From: Megaleporinus macrocephalus
Taxonomy: Eukaryota; Chordata; Actinopteri; Characiformes; Anostomidae
Assembly (NCBI GenBank): GCA_021613375.1
Contig: CM038726.1
Location: 15,986,341 to 16,050,340, forward strand
Direction of reading: 5' to 3'
DNA length: 64,000 nt
The translations under genes were made by a program, and so were the position numbers. Position 1 is the first letter of the stretch. Each line of letters starts with the position of its first letter. A model generated the notes under the pieces. That model was not told the origin of the DNA and did no database searches. It worked only from the letters and a program-made list of their open reading frames with translations. Shown piece by piece: positions 24,359 to 35,284 of the stretch.

Positions 24359-25540
24359 CACTGCTTGGTCAAAGAGAAAGTTGCACACACATATTTTGTT
24401 GGACTGCCTCTGGCTTTGCATCACTGTGGCATTGTTTTAACAACCTTATTTTACCACATTTATTTCAACCAATTTTGACCAAGATCTTTTACAGACTGAA
24501 ACTGAGGTGTTGAACAGTTTTCTCACAGTTACATCCCAGTAGTTCTTAACGTTGTCCTCCTGGAATAAGCCTGTGCTATGAGGGGAAAAGGATAACCATT
24601 AATGGGATAACCTGGTAATTTAGCACCTTCAGATAGTCAGCTGACTTCATCTAAGTGCCTCAGAACATTGCTGAGCCTAGAGTTGTTAAATATTATTTCA
24701 TTTTATTTGCTTCTATTAACTTTCATAACTTCTTCTGAATCTATCTTATAATCTAGCAGTCTAGGAGTATCTCTAAGACATCCTGGCTCCTAGATGGGGG
24801 ATGCTGTAAAATCCTGGGTGAGCCTCATCACCTCTGTTTTAATTAGAAAGGTAGAGGCAGTTGCCCATCAAGAAGTGGGTTTCTGGGTCATTTTGACAAA
24901 GGGACAACAAGGTGTGGTTTACTTGGTTGACTACCCAAGTCCATTGATTGTAAACTTTGTTAGACTGGCTTGAAAGGAAGACTGTCTTCTCCTTCTGCAA
25001 GAAACCAACAATTATGCCAGCAGATGTCAACAAGTCACTGCCTCCAGAGGCCTGTAGAGTAGGCTCTGTGCATGGTGGGTGAATTAATTCATGTACTTTA
25101 GCTCACCAACAAGTTTTACAGCCACATTTTCTCATCACAGGATTGGGGTTAAAGTTTTTAGTCCCTAAGCTTTCAAGTGATCTCCATTCTAGATGACCAC
25201 ATTTTTTTGATTGACGTTTGGTGGTTCACCACTATCCTTCCAAGTTTTAATACTCCACTGTACAGTTCTTAAACAACTTCATTTTAGCTTCTCCTTAGTT
25301 TTTTTTTTTTTTGCTTGATCCAAGCCTAGAATTTGACACTTCTGAAACACAATGACACCTAGCTTTTTTATGAAGACGTCTTCACACACTGTTGTTCAGG
25401 AAATCAGAAGCTACTTACTGCATCAGTTAGGGTTCAAAGAACTGTTGCCAGCTGGAACATATTAGTCACTGCAGTTATTATGGGACTAAAGCCTCTTAAG
25501 TACTTACCTATTTAAATTGAATTTTATTTACCAGGCACTG
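24359..25540 (-). mobile_element. Tc1-like element, family 2, both ends present
   Basis: The left end CACTGCTTGGTCAAAGAG and the inverse of the right end CAGTGCCTGGTAAATAAA are matching TIRs. TA flanks both sides (24357-24358, 25541-25542). The length of 1182 bp is close to a normal Tc1 element. The transposase would lie on the minus strand but has many stops. A stretch at about 24690-25025 does not fit the family and may be an insertion replacing coding sequence. Family wording is remembered (TGGACTGCCTCTGGCTTTG, CTGCATCAGTTAGGGTT). Confidence 0.8.
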
Positions 25541-25886
25541 TATTCAACATTAGCATCAGTCTGTAAGATCTCTAAATATCTTAATCTTTTTGTTTTTCTG
25601 GACTCATGGTCATGCAGTATGACTTTTACAAAATGATTCAATGATTAAAGAAATCTAAGAGTTTTTGAAAGATAAACACAACATCATTTGTGACAAAATA
25701 AAACAAGATTGCACCTCCTTCAGATTGAAGCATTTGCCCAAGTGTTTGGAATTCCAGTTATAGGTTCAACAACTACATTACATTATCAATCACTTACCAC
25801 AGTCTTTGCTATGCTTTGCTGTTGTGCTTTGGTTTGTCTTCTAATAGCAAAGTAATTGCTAGGCTACAAAGCCCCATTTGGTAGCA
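25541..25886. other. Intergenic DNA, nothing recognised
   Basis: No feature seen. Confidence 0.4.
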
Positions 25887-26050
25887 CAGGGGTGGGGAAC
25901 TCCTGGAGGGCCCGTTTCCTGCACAGTTTGGTGATTTTTCTACTTGAACACACCTGATTCAACTCATCAGTTAATTGCCAGGTTCAGCTGGTGTGAATAA
26001 GCAGGGAAATCAGCAAATTGTGCTGGCCTCCGGCCCTCAATTCTCAGCTG
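25887..26050 (+). mobile_element. MITE with CAGGGGTGGGGAACTCC end
   Basis: A left end of CAGGGGTGGGGAACTCCTGG is followed by GGAGGGCCCG and CACACCTGATTCAACTCATC. This wording is common to small hAT-type MITEs in fish. The right end is degraded and there is no clear target duplication. Related debris lies at 11.6 kb in reverse. Confidence 0.6.
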
Positions 26051-26409
26051 CAATGGACCGTTTTAGAGCAAACAGCCTTGTTCAGTACCTAGTTTTGGCT
26101 AGGCTCCAGACTAATGCCATCCTGGTTATGAAAGTAGCACATGTTTAAACTGCTTTGGGAAACTTCAGGAGCAGTGAACCTGCATGCATAAACTCATAAA
26201 CTACACGAATGTGCCAGCCGTCCATGCCCATCATGAATATAGTAATGTTTAATCCAGTAACTGGTTTAAATTCACTTCATCAATTCTTTCATAATAAAAA
26301 ATATTGTTCTGAAGTATTTTACAGAAATGTACTGCTAAGTTCCAGTTAGCCTGTCAATTAGAATGTCTATGTAATGTAAACATCAAGCCAAGGATTCTGT
26401 CTGCTCATG

Positions 26410-26435
26410 TTTTTTTTTTTTTTTTTTTTTTTTTT
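26410..26435. repeat. Poly-T run (26 T)
   Basis: An uninterrupted T26. Confidence 0.95.
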
Positions 26436-26529
26436 GGAGCATGCTCTACCTTTATCATAGATAATTAAAGCTTGAAACAGACATTGAGCAACATATATTC
26501 GTTTGAATGTTAAAGTTTTATAATAGTCT

Positions 26530-27876
26530 CTATAATCTGGTTCCATAAGTATTCGTTTGTCTGCCTTTACACGTATATGAACTTGAGTAATGTGCCATTT
26601 TTAATCTATAAGGATTAATATGTTGTCAGTTATAACAGGTTTAACTCTTCCAGGAAGGCTTTCCACATGGTTTAGGAGTGGGATTACGCTATTTTTTTTG
26701 ACCATTCTTTCAGAAGTACAATTGTGAGATCAGACACTGATGTTGGACGAAAAGGCGTGGATTGCAGTCTCCCACAAAGTTGGGAAAATGAAATTGTCTA
26801 AAATCTCATGGTCTGCTCATGGAGTCAATGGAGTCAGAGAAGTACCATTCCCCAAACCCAGACTCGTCTATCGGATTGGCAGATGGAGAAGCATAATTCA
26901 ACAGTCCAGAGAACACATCTCCACTGCTCTAGAGTCCAGTTCTAAAACATTTGACTGGTAGTGATCTAAAACGTTTGACTGGTAGAGTTCTAAAAAGTTT
27001 GATTGCTAGTGATCTAAAACATTTAACTGGTAGTGTACTAAAACGTTTGACTGGTAGTGTATCTAAAACATTTAACTGGTAGTGTACTAAAACGTTTGAC
27101 TGGTAGTGTACTAAAACGTTTGACTGGTAGTGTATCTAAAACATTTAACTGGTAGTGTACTAAAACGTTTGACTGGTACTGTACTAAAACGTTTGACTGG
27201 TAGTGTACTAAAACGTTTGACTGGTAGTGATCTAAAACGTTTGACTGGTAGTGATCTAAAACGTTTGACTGGTAGTGTACTAAAACGTTTGACTGGTAGT
27301 GTATCTAAAACGTTTGACTGGTAGTGTACTAAAATGTTTGGCTGGTAGTGATCTAAAACGTTTGACTGGTAGTGTACTAAAACGTTTGACTGGTAGTGTA
27401 TCTAAAACGTTTGACTGGTAGTGTACTAAAACGTTTGACTGGTAGTGTACTAAAACGTTTGACTGGTAGTGATCTAAAACGTTTGACTGGTAGTGTACTA
27501 AAACGTTTGACTGGTAGTGATCTAAAACGTTTGGCTGGTAGTGTATCTAAAACGTTTGACTGGTAGTGATCTAAAACATTTGACTGGTAGTGTACTAAAA
27601 CGTTTGACTGGTAGTGTATCTAAAACGTTTGGTTGGTAGTGTACTAAAACATTTGGCTGGTAGTGTATCTAAAACATTTGGCTGGTAGTGTACTAAAACA
27701 TTTGTCAGTGAGGGTGTGTTTTACACTACCGCATCCAATGCTTTTTGTTGCGCTTGGTGATGTATGGTCTGCATGACTAGGCTCTTGGTTTTATGAACTT
27801 GTTGCCATGGAAGTGATTGGAATACCTGATTTGCATGATTTAGATGGGTGAGTGAATACTTTTGGCAACATAGTGT
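26530..27876 (-). mobile_element. Tc1-like element, family 3, interrupted by a minisatellite
   Basis: The left part (CCATAAGTATTCGTTTG, GCTTTCCACATGGTTTAGG, CACTGATGTTGGACGA, CAAACCCAGACTCGTC, CTCTAGAGTCCAGT) and the right part (GTTTTACACTACCGCATCC, GGTGATGTATGGTCTGCATG, GTGAATACTTTTGGCAAC) are the two halves of one Tc1-like element on the minus strand. About 765 bp of minisatellite sits where CCAGT should run on to the GGCGGCGTG phrase. Other internal parts are deleted and no transposase survives. Exact ends are uncertain. Confidence 0.75.
26941..27703 (+). repeat. 24/25-bp minisatellite, array 1
   Basis: Monomers share AAAACGTTTGACTGGTA, preceded by GTGTACT (24 bp), GTGATCT (24 bp) or GTGTATCT (25 bp). 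About 31 copies. Common variants are CATTTG for CGTTTG and GGCTGG for GACTGG. Because 24 is divisible by three, runs of 24-bp monomers form open frames encoding an 8-residue SVLKRLTG repeat, ended by each 25-bp monomer. These are not genes. The same monomer forms array 2 at 29.06 kb. Confidence 0.95.
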
Positions 27877-29063
27877 GTGTGCTTGTCATGTGCCAATAGC
27901 AGCCATAGCTGATTACTTTTATCTCTGACATTCCAGTATCAACATCTAGTATAATTTCTGGGAACCTTGAACATTTCATGGCATAGTTATGAAAAATAAT
28001 GGAGTGCAACAAAGTAGTACAGAAGCTGAGACACCTGAACAAGGACTAAAATGGTAGAAAGTAAAAAGCAGATTCCTTTCCTCAGAAATACACTTAAGTA
28101 GAAGTAAGAGTTCTAGCATTTGGATACTCGTTGAAGCACAAATTTATCACAGTTCTACTTACATACATGTAACTGACTGAATGCGGCAACTCCTCCTGTC
28201 TCTGCGTGTGTTGTAGAGCCTCGGAGAATGGTCTTACATAACATCGCTGTAATTAGCTTCACACAGCCCTCGCTAGCTTGCCTGCCTAATATGCCATACT
28301 ATTTGTCTATTGCAGCAAGCTACATAGACCAAACAGTCTGGGAACTTACTTTGAAGTAGTTGACACGAGGAATGGATAATGAAGTTGCTGTACAATGTAC
28401 ATCAACCCTGGCTGTTGGAGGCGTCTTTGAAATTCGAACCCAGTGTGTCTCATCATTTTGCTCCCTGTGACGCTAATGCCTTTTCTTGTTCAGCTTGCGA
28501 ATCGCTACATACAAATAAGCAAAATGCCTAAACCAATCAGTGCAGCCGTCTCAGGAAGTGAGGTAATATTCTGGTTTGTAGCGAGGTTCAGTGAGAACAA
28601 AAAAGGGAAAAGTCCCGAGACTGCCTGCCGCGCTGGGCTGCTCACCATCGACTTGTTCTTGCGCTGTGTTCCGACAAAACCTATAAGATGTTACTCGGAG
28701 CACGAAACGAAGTTGAAGGAGAAAAATTCACCGGAGAACATGTGTCTGTGTTTGTCCTCGCCTGGCACTCTCAATTTTTCACCGTTACTAAGGGACTAAT
28801 TCCAACAGCGCCTCTGATTTGTTCCATCTTCCAGTCTTATAGCTAGAGTCTCGGAAAATGACAAAAGATGAGTGAACGTTCAGAGCCGAATTTCCCAAAA
28901 GCGTCTGAGCACAACGATGATTCTTAAACGGGACACAGAGCATCACTCTTAATGCGCCCCCTGCCACTTAAGGTGATCTTAACACTAGGATGCTTATGGT
29001 ACACTGGATCGAGGTTAGTATAAGTTACTGAGGGGCTGTTGAGGGGTCTCCAAATGTGGAGTC
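27877..29063. other. 1.2 kb spacer between the two minisatellite arrays
   Basis: The 118-codon ORF at 28443-28799 has no recognisable domain. GAATTTCCCAAAAGCGTC and GATGATTCTTAA (about 28890-28925) resemble a fish MITE interior. The 28.2-28.8 kb part is GC-richer than its flanks and is not identified. Confidence 0.4.
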
Positions 29064-30482
29064 AATCTAAAATGTTTGGCTGGTAGTGTACTAAAACGTT
29101 TGACTGGTAGTGTACTAAATCGTTTGGCTGGTAGTGTACTAAAACATTTGGCTGGTAGTGTACTAAAACGTTTGCTGGTAGTGTATCTAAAACGTTTGGC
29201 TGGTTGTATACTAAAACGTTTGCTGGTAGTGTATCTAAAACGTTTGACTGGTAGTGATCTAAAACGTTTGACTGGTAGTGAATCTAAAACGTTTGACTGG
29301 TAGTGTACTAAAACGTTTGACTGGTAGTGATCTAAAACATTTGACTGGTAGTGTATCTAAAACGTTTGACTGGTAGTGATCTAAAACGTTTGTCTGGTAG
29401 TGTATCTAAAACGTTTGGCTGGTTGTGTACTAAAACGTTTGCTGGTAGTGTAGCTAAAACGTTTGGCTGGTAGTGTATCTAAAACGTTTGACTGGTAGTG
29501 ATCTAAAACGTTTGACTGGTAGTGATCTAAAACATTTGACTGGTAGTGATCTAAAACGTTTGGCTGGTAGTGATCTAAAACGTTTGGCTGGTAGTGGATC
29601 TAAAACGTTTGGCTGGTAGTGTACTAAAACGTTTGACTGGTAATGTACTAAAACGTTTGACTGGTAGTGTACTAAAACGTTTGGCTGGTAGTGTACTAAA
29701 ACGTTTGACTGGTAGTGTACTAAAACGTTTGGCTGGTAGTGATCTAAAACGTTTGGCTGGTAGTGTACTAAAATGTTTGGCTGGTAGTGTATCTAAAACG
29801 TTTGGCTGGTAGTGTACTAAAACGTTTGACTGGTAATGTACTAAAACGTTTGACTGGTAGTGTACTAAAACGTTTGGCTGGTAGTGTACTAAAACGTTTG
29901 ACTGGTAGTGTACTAAAACGTTTGACTGGTAGTGTACTAAAACGTTTGGCTGGTAGTGTACTAAAACGTTTGACTGGTAGTGTATCTAAAACGTTTGACT
30001 GGTAGTGTATCTAAAACCTTTGACTGGTAGTGTACTAAAACGTTTGACTGGTAGTGTATCTAAAACGTTTGACTGGTAGTGTATCTAAAACGTTTGACTG
30101 GTAGTGTACTAAAATATTTGACCGGTAGTGTACTAAAACGTTTGACTGGTAGTGTATCTAAAACGTTTGACTGGTAGTGTACTAAAACGTTTGACCGGTA
30201 GTGTACTAAAACGTTTGACTGGTAGTGTATCTAAAACCTTTGACTGGTAGTGTACTAAAACGTTTGACTGGTAGTGTATCTAAAACGTTTGACTGGTAGT
30301 GTACTAAAACATTTGACTGGTAGTGTACTAAAACGTTTGACTGGTAGTGTATCTAAAACGTTTGACTGGTAGTGTACTAAAACGTTTGACTGGTAGTGTA
30401 TCTAAAACGTTTGACTGGTAGTGTACTAAAACGTTTGACTGGTAGTGTACTAAAACGTTTGGCTGGTAGTGTACTAAAATGT
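29064..30482 (+). repeat. 24/25-bp minisatellite, array 2
   Basis: About 58 monomers of the same three types as array 1. Block duplications are visible: the rare variant GGTAATGTA occurs at about 29641 and 29834, exactly 193 bp apart (seven 24-bp plus one 25-bp monomer), within two nearly identical blocks. An ACCGGTAG variant recurs 73 bp apart (about 30121 and 30194). Several 72-75-codon ORFs here are monomer artefacts. Confidence 0.95.
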
Positions 30483-30935
30483 CTGTAGCTCTAGGAGAAC
30501 TGTCTCCCAGTGCATATAACAGTGGTAAACATGCTCTGATCCCAACTTCATCAAATCTGGAATTTATGTTTAGAAAGACTATTTTTAAGACTATTTTTTC
30601 AGTCTTTTTGTACTGTTTCTAGTTCAATGCAGGTGAAAGCATTAGCATTTCACATACAGATTATTTGTGGAATTGGGTTTATAAATAAATAAATGTTCTC
30701 AAAGCTGCCCTAAAATTGTACATCATGAAACCACAACACAGATTAGCTGAGAAGATTTAGAGAAATTAGTGGAGTTCTAATCTCAAGACTTCTGCAAATC
30801 CCACACCGGATCACTTTATGGCCATGCACATCCAATGGCAAAGACCTATTATAAATTGTTGTACGGTGACTTTAATACTAAATATGAAGATGCTAATAAA
30901 ACCATTTATTTTTTATTAATAATTCATAAAGTGTA
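30483..30935. other. Intergenic DNA, nothing recognised
   Basis: No feature seen apart from a short (AAAT)n near 30680. Confidence 0.4.
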
Positions 30936-31241
30936 GGGTGGCATGGTGGTGCAGTGGTTAGCACTGTCACCTCACAGCCATATCTAGGTTCGATTGCCAG
31001 TCCAGGGCCTTATCTGTGGAGTGTGTATGATCTCCCTGGGTTTTAGTGGGTTTCCTCCAGGTACTCCGGTTTCCTCCCACAGTCCAAACACATGCATGCT
31101 AGGTTGATCGAGTGTGTGCGTGAATGTGTGTTGTCCATGCGATGCGCTGGCGACCAGTCCATAACGCTGGGATTGGCTTTATCACCCCAGTGACCCTGAC
31201 CATCGGAACAAAGTGGAAGATAATGGATGGATGGATAGATG
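30936..31241 (+). mobile_element. tRNA-derived SINE, copy 1
   Basis: The head contains TGGTGCAGTGGTTAGCA (A-box-like) and GGTTCGATTGCC (B-box-like). The body has GTTTCCTCCCACAGTCCAAA, and the tail is GGATGGATGGAT. Flanks ATAAAGTGTA (30926-30935) and ATACAGTGTA (31242-31251) match at 9 of 10 positions, a likely target-site duplication. The B-box GGTTCGA is intact. The tail matches that of the LINE at 51.97 kb. Confidence 0.85.
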
Positions 31242-31809
31242 ATACAGTGTATGGTAAAGAAAACAAAGAGAGTATAAAATGTTATATAAAATACTATAGA
31301 AAGTATGTTGAGAGGGGATTCTTAGTTAATAGCAGTCAGAAGACTCTCAGTGAGAGCTGTGGTAAGGTGAAGTAGTTGTATTAGGACAATGTCGTGCCTT
31401 ATGCCAAACTGCTAAGAGGAAGAAACTCTTCTTCTCTTAGATTGCTGTCATTCTCAAGAAATGTGGGATAAAGCTAAAAAGATTGGAAATCAAAATGAAG
31501 ATAAATTGTATAGATTATAGCATCTTTGATGGAAACTTAAAAAAGCATGATTTCTTATCTGTAGTTATTCTATGATAAAGTCTAAACCCTGAAAAACAAG
31601 CTGTAGGATGACTATAGGCTACAGGTTTTACAAAAAAAACATTGAAACTGCATTTCAAAGACTGGGGACAATGAATACTTTTGATTAAATACATATTCAT
31701 AAATTAGAATTCATTTAACAATGTGTTTTCTATGTTCTGTCCTTCTTTGTATGCTTTTTATGTAAATAAAATAAAGCTTTAGCTCTAATAAAAAAAAATA
31801 TATATAAGC
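31242..31809. other. Intergenic DNA, nothing recognised
   Basis: AT-rich. The 61-codon minus ORF (31515-31700) has no recognisable domain. Confidence 0.4.
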
Positions 31810-32720
31810 TGATTTCTGGGTTAATGGGTCACCAGGTCTGAAATGACGTTTGGTGCTGTTTAATATTCAGCGCTAAGGCTTACTGCTGGCCTGCCTTCAT
31901 TTTAATTGCATTAAGGCATTTGCCACATTTAATTCCTTCGTCTCTAAAACCTGGCCAGCCTCAGCCTGGCATTTCACACGGTAAGAATCAGTCACTGACT
32001 AGGCTTGTGACTCCGGAGCTGATGAGATTGTAATTGGGCATTCATTACGCCTCATCTCTTGTATTGTCAGGTGTGAGGTCATCTGTAGCGGCGTACAAAA
32101 ACGATGTCCGATCGAGCATGCAAGCGGGCTCCCAGGCTCACCTGGCGAAGGGCCTGTCAGGGACAATGGAAGAGCCGAGTCACTGCGCTCGTTCTCTTTC
32201 TCTCCTCCACGGTGAGTGGCTAAGGAGAGGATAATGCTACCCTCACCTATTCTTTGGCTCTGTCACTCGTAATAGGACGTCTAATCCCTTTCTATCTGCC
32301 TCTTCTCGTCGTCTGGGCGAAAAGCCGACTGATCAGGGGCCCTTTTTATATTCAGCGGTTCATTCGCTTTTACTTTGGTCCGAAGAATTAAGAACGAATT
32401 ACACGGAGATCCTCGTCAAGATGTAGACCTAAGTGTCTCTGATTTCTTGGTGCCTCTCAAAGAAAGAGCCCATTTGACCTTTTCAAACTTAATATCCGTG
32501 TAATTAGAGCCATCGGATGATTATCAAGTCAAGTTTAAAACCGTATGCGTGCTTATTGGATCCGGCCTTAATCGGCAGCTTCTGTAGCGTCACATGATAA
32601 AAGAATAACATCAGATAAGGACGCTGCACTGCACGCTGCAAGCTGAACAGTAATGCAGGCATGTTCTCCCCATCCCAAACCTCATATTCAGCCTTATCTC
32701 TAAGCATATCTGTGTATTAC
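31810..32720. promoter_or_regulatory. Candidate conserved noncoding element block
   Basis: About 900 bp of complex, non-repetitive sequence with balanced composition, rich in homeodomain-like TAATT/ATTA cores: TTTAATTGCATTAAGG, GATTGTAATTGGGCATTC, GTGTAATTAGAGCC. Stops in all frames argue against an exon; the 66-codon ORF at 32034 does not extend and has no domain. The look is that of vertebrate conserved noncoding elements near developmental regulators. This is judgement from composition only. Part of it (32503-32621) recurs at 35.3 kb. Confidence 0.5.
32503..32621 (+). repeat. Duplicated 119-bp segment, copy A
   Basis: Aligns without gaps to 35285-35403, with 20 mismatches by my count (about 83% identity). 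It begins ATTAGAGCCATC and ends AGAATAACATCAGATAAGGA. It has six CpG sites, five of which are lost in copy B. It lies inside the candidate conserved block. Outside the 119 bp the two loci do not align. Confidence 0.85.
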
Positions 32721-32987
32721 TTTGCATCTGATTGGATTAGAGATATGATGTAACGCACTGTCCATTTCTGTATCTGTACACACCTGTGAATGAATGCATA
32801 TTTTCTTTTCAGCGAGCAGCTGAATATTTCAGTGAGTAGCTCTGAATATAATGTGCTACTTCACAGGCTATAGCTCTTAAGCTTTGTTCCAAGGCTATGC
32901 AATGCATTAGTTGTGGAAGTAACTCGGGGTCCCAATGGGGCCCTTATTTATGAACATTAACATTCATTGATAATTAGTACATTTTGA

Positions 32988-33284
32988 GGCAGCACGGTGG
33001 TGTAGTGGTTAGCACTGTCACCTCACAGTAAGACCCCAGCCTGTGTAGAGTGTGCATGTCCTCCTCGTGCTTGAGTGGGTTTCCTCTGGGTACTCCAGTT
33101 TCCTCCCACAGTCCAAACACATGCATGTTAGAATGGTTGGTCACTCAAAGTAGGTGTGAATGTGTGCGTGAGTGTTTGTTGGCCATGCAATGGACTGTTG
33201 ACCTGTCCCAATGACACTGGGATTGGCTACATCCCGTCCCGTGACCCTAACTAGCGGGATAAAGCAGAAGATAATGGATGGATG
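32988..33284 (+). mobile_element. tRNA-derived SINE, copy 2, with perfect target duplication
   Basis: The same element as at 30.9 kb: head GGTGTAGTGGTTAGCACTG, body CCTCCCACAGTCCAAACAC, tail ATAATGGATGGATG. Flanked by a perfect 11-bp direct repeat GTACATTTTGA (32977-32987 and 33285-33295). The B-box region is partly deleted (AAGACCCCAGCC). The duplication marks insertion by target-primed reverse transcription. Confidence 0.95.
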
Positions 33285-33295
33285 GTACATTTTGA

Positions 33296-33700
33296 TATAA
33301 TCCAAGTATGTCAGTATATAGACCGCTCACCTTTATACTGGGGGGGGGGGGGGGGGAATATCTTTACATGGTGACTCACAAGGGGTCGGATTTTCAGACA
33401 GTTTCTTGTTTGGGGCCAAGCATCATTTTGGTAACTAGTTCCAAACTTTCCATTATTTTATTACTGGTAACTATCATTAAGAAATAATTTCAATATTTAA
33501 TTCTTTACTTATATTCCAAGTTGGGCACAGTTGGGCAGCCCCTTTTAGAATAGCCCTTTAGGTCATATAAACTAGCCCACACTTATCTACTGCAACCCTA
33601 ATATGCAAAAAAGTAGCTTCTGATAATTATTTACTATTAGCAATGATAATTATTCATAATCGTTTACTTTTACGTTTACGTTTACTTTTTCAATCATTTT
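33296..33700. other. Intergenic DNA with a G17 run
   Basis: A run of 17 G at 33340-33356. Otherwise nothing recognised. Confidence 0.6.
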
Positions 33701-33711
33701 GCTGACAATCT

Positions 33712-34024
33712 AGGACGGCACGGTGTGTAGTGGTCAGCACTGTCACCTCACAGCAAGACGATCTGGGTTGGATTCCCGGTCCAGGTGGTTCTGTGTGGAG
33801 TGTGTATGTTCTCCCCAAGCTTGAGTGGGTTTCCTCTGGGAACTCCGGTTTCCTCCCACAGTCCAAACACATGCATGATAGGTTGATTGGTCACTCTAAA
33901 TTGCCCATAGGCATGAGTGAGTTTTGGCCATGTGATGGACTGGCGAACTGTCCATGGCGTACCCCGCCATCACCCAATGACGCCCGACTAGCGGGATAAA
34001 GCGGCAGATAATGGATGGATGGAT
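33712..34024 (+). mobile_element. tRNA-derived SINE, copy 3, with perfect target duplication
   Basis: Head GTGTAGTGGTCAGCACTG, B-box-like GGGTTGGATTCCCGG, body TTTCCTCCCACAGTCCAAAC, tail GGATGGATGGAT. Flanked by the perfect 12-bp repeat TGCTGACAATCT (33700-33711 and 34024-34035; one T is shared with the tail end). Only 417 bp separates it from copy 2. Confidence 0.95.
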
Positions 34025-34035
34025 GCTGACAATCT

Positions 34036-34930
34036 CTGGAAAACTGGTTTGGAAATGGTAGTTTTTACAAAGCTTGAATTCAGAAAGTTATCAATCTCAA
34101 GGTGCAGCATGACAGGAAACCCATTTCCTTTACATTAGATACATTCAGTAGGACTTCAGGTTTTTGAAGGTTTCCAGTTTGTGATTCCTGTTGTAGCCCC
34201 CTGTAATGATCAATGAAACTGTAACCATACTTTGAGTAATCAGAGGTTGGAATCCTAATTAAATATGTAATTTTGGGTCTATTTGCTCCTCCTGACAATC
34301 GCAAAGGTCTCCTGACATCAGGGTGGTCTTAAATGATGATCATCCCAGATTATCCAGTGGGTTGGGGTATGTATAATCCAACCCTTCATTTTTCAATCTA
34401 CTCCCAGTCCAGTCTGACCGCCCCAAATGTGAACTATAAATGTTAAACCTGCTCAATATGCATGATATCCTGCAGTGTTTGTTGGACATAATGTTGAAAG
34501 ACCTGAAGGAGCGCCAACCAATTAGAGCCGAGCTGTATGGAACATTTCATGGTGTATGGAGGAAGCTGTAAGCATGCTAGATAAGAGGAGAACTCAGTGG
34601 AGTAGGGAGAAGAAGCATGAATGTCTGTATAATGTGTGCTGTAAAACATACCCAAACACTTGTCTCTTTCTGTGGGGAACGCAGACACCAGCAGCATAGC
34701 AATGGCCTCACTGTCATCCGCTATGTTTGTTTAGATATGAAGTCACTTTGGTTTATGAAAAATCCTGCAATGTAGTCTTAAGAATGGGACTCACTGGTCA
34801 CAACTGTTGTTTATGTGCATAATCTTAAAGTGCATGGTGTTGCAGTCAGGGCAGATCATCTGGTGTGGACTGTGATTATAAACATAAACATAGTGAAGTA
34901 TTATATGTGGGACATATGTATTTAAAGTTG
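34036..34930. other. Intergenic DNA, nothing recognised
   Basis: Two short minus-strand ORFs (74 and 84 codons) with no domain. Confidence 0.4.
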
Positions 34931-35284
34931 GTTGGAAAATTAACCAGGCTTAAGAAAATTGGCACTAGACTAAGCATAGCTGGGGTATTCTCTGGCCAGA
35001 TTAAACCCAAAATACCTGAACTACATTCCCCTTCATTCCCCTCCTATCACATGATTCAGTCACAGGTTCGTCACCAGCCAATCACGGCCCACCTTCTAGA
35101 ACCCCTGGCTGGAGTGCTAATCTGGTGCACCTGGGTCTCTCTAATGAGTCTGCTACTTAAGCGCATCTGTTTGTGACTCATGTTGTGAAGTGTTGCCATC
35201 ATTTATAAAGCATGTCGAGCGGTCTTTTCTGTTGCTGCTTTGTGGTTTGACCTGTGCATTTCTTGTTTTTGGCTTTTGTCTTGT
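34931..35284 (+). repeat. LTR fragment, family L2, copy 1
   Basis: Shares AAGAAAATTGGCACTA and CCTGAACTACATTCC with the copy at 35434. It continues with LTR-like wording (TTGACCTGTGCATTTCTTG) and stops where the 119-bp copy B begins. No downstream half. Family unknown; probably Gypsy-type. Confidence 0.5.

Noticed and set aside
24359..25540. Active Tc1 transposon, since both ends and near-normal length are present.
   Set aside because: The minus strand has no long transposase frame and the middle is replaced.
28443..28799. 118-codon ORF in a GC-richer spacer as a possible exon.
   Set aside because: No recognisable domain or clear splice-site context, and it lies between repeat arrays. Not enough support to call it.
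27130..30005. Several 64-75-codon ORFs encoding an 8-residue SVLKRLTG-type repeat, resembling a repeat protein.
   Set aside because: They arise because 24-bp minisatellite monomers keep one frame open; every 25-bp monomer shifts frame into a stop. No start context or conserved boundary.
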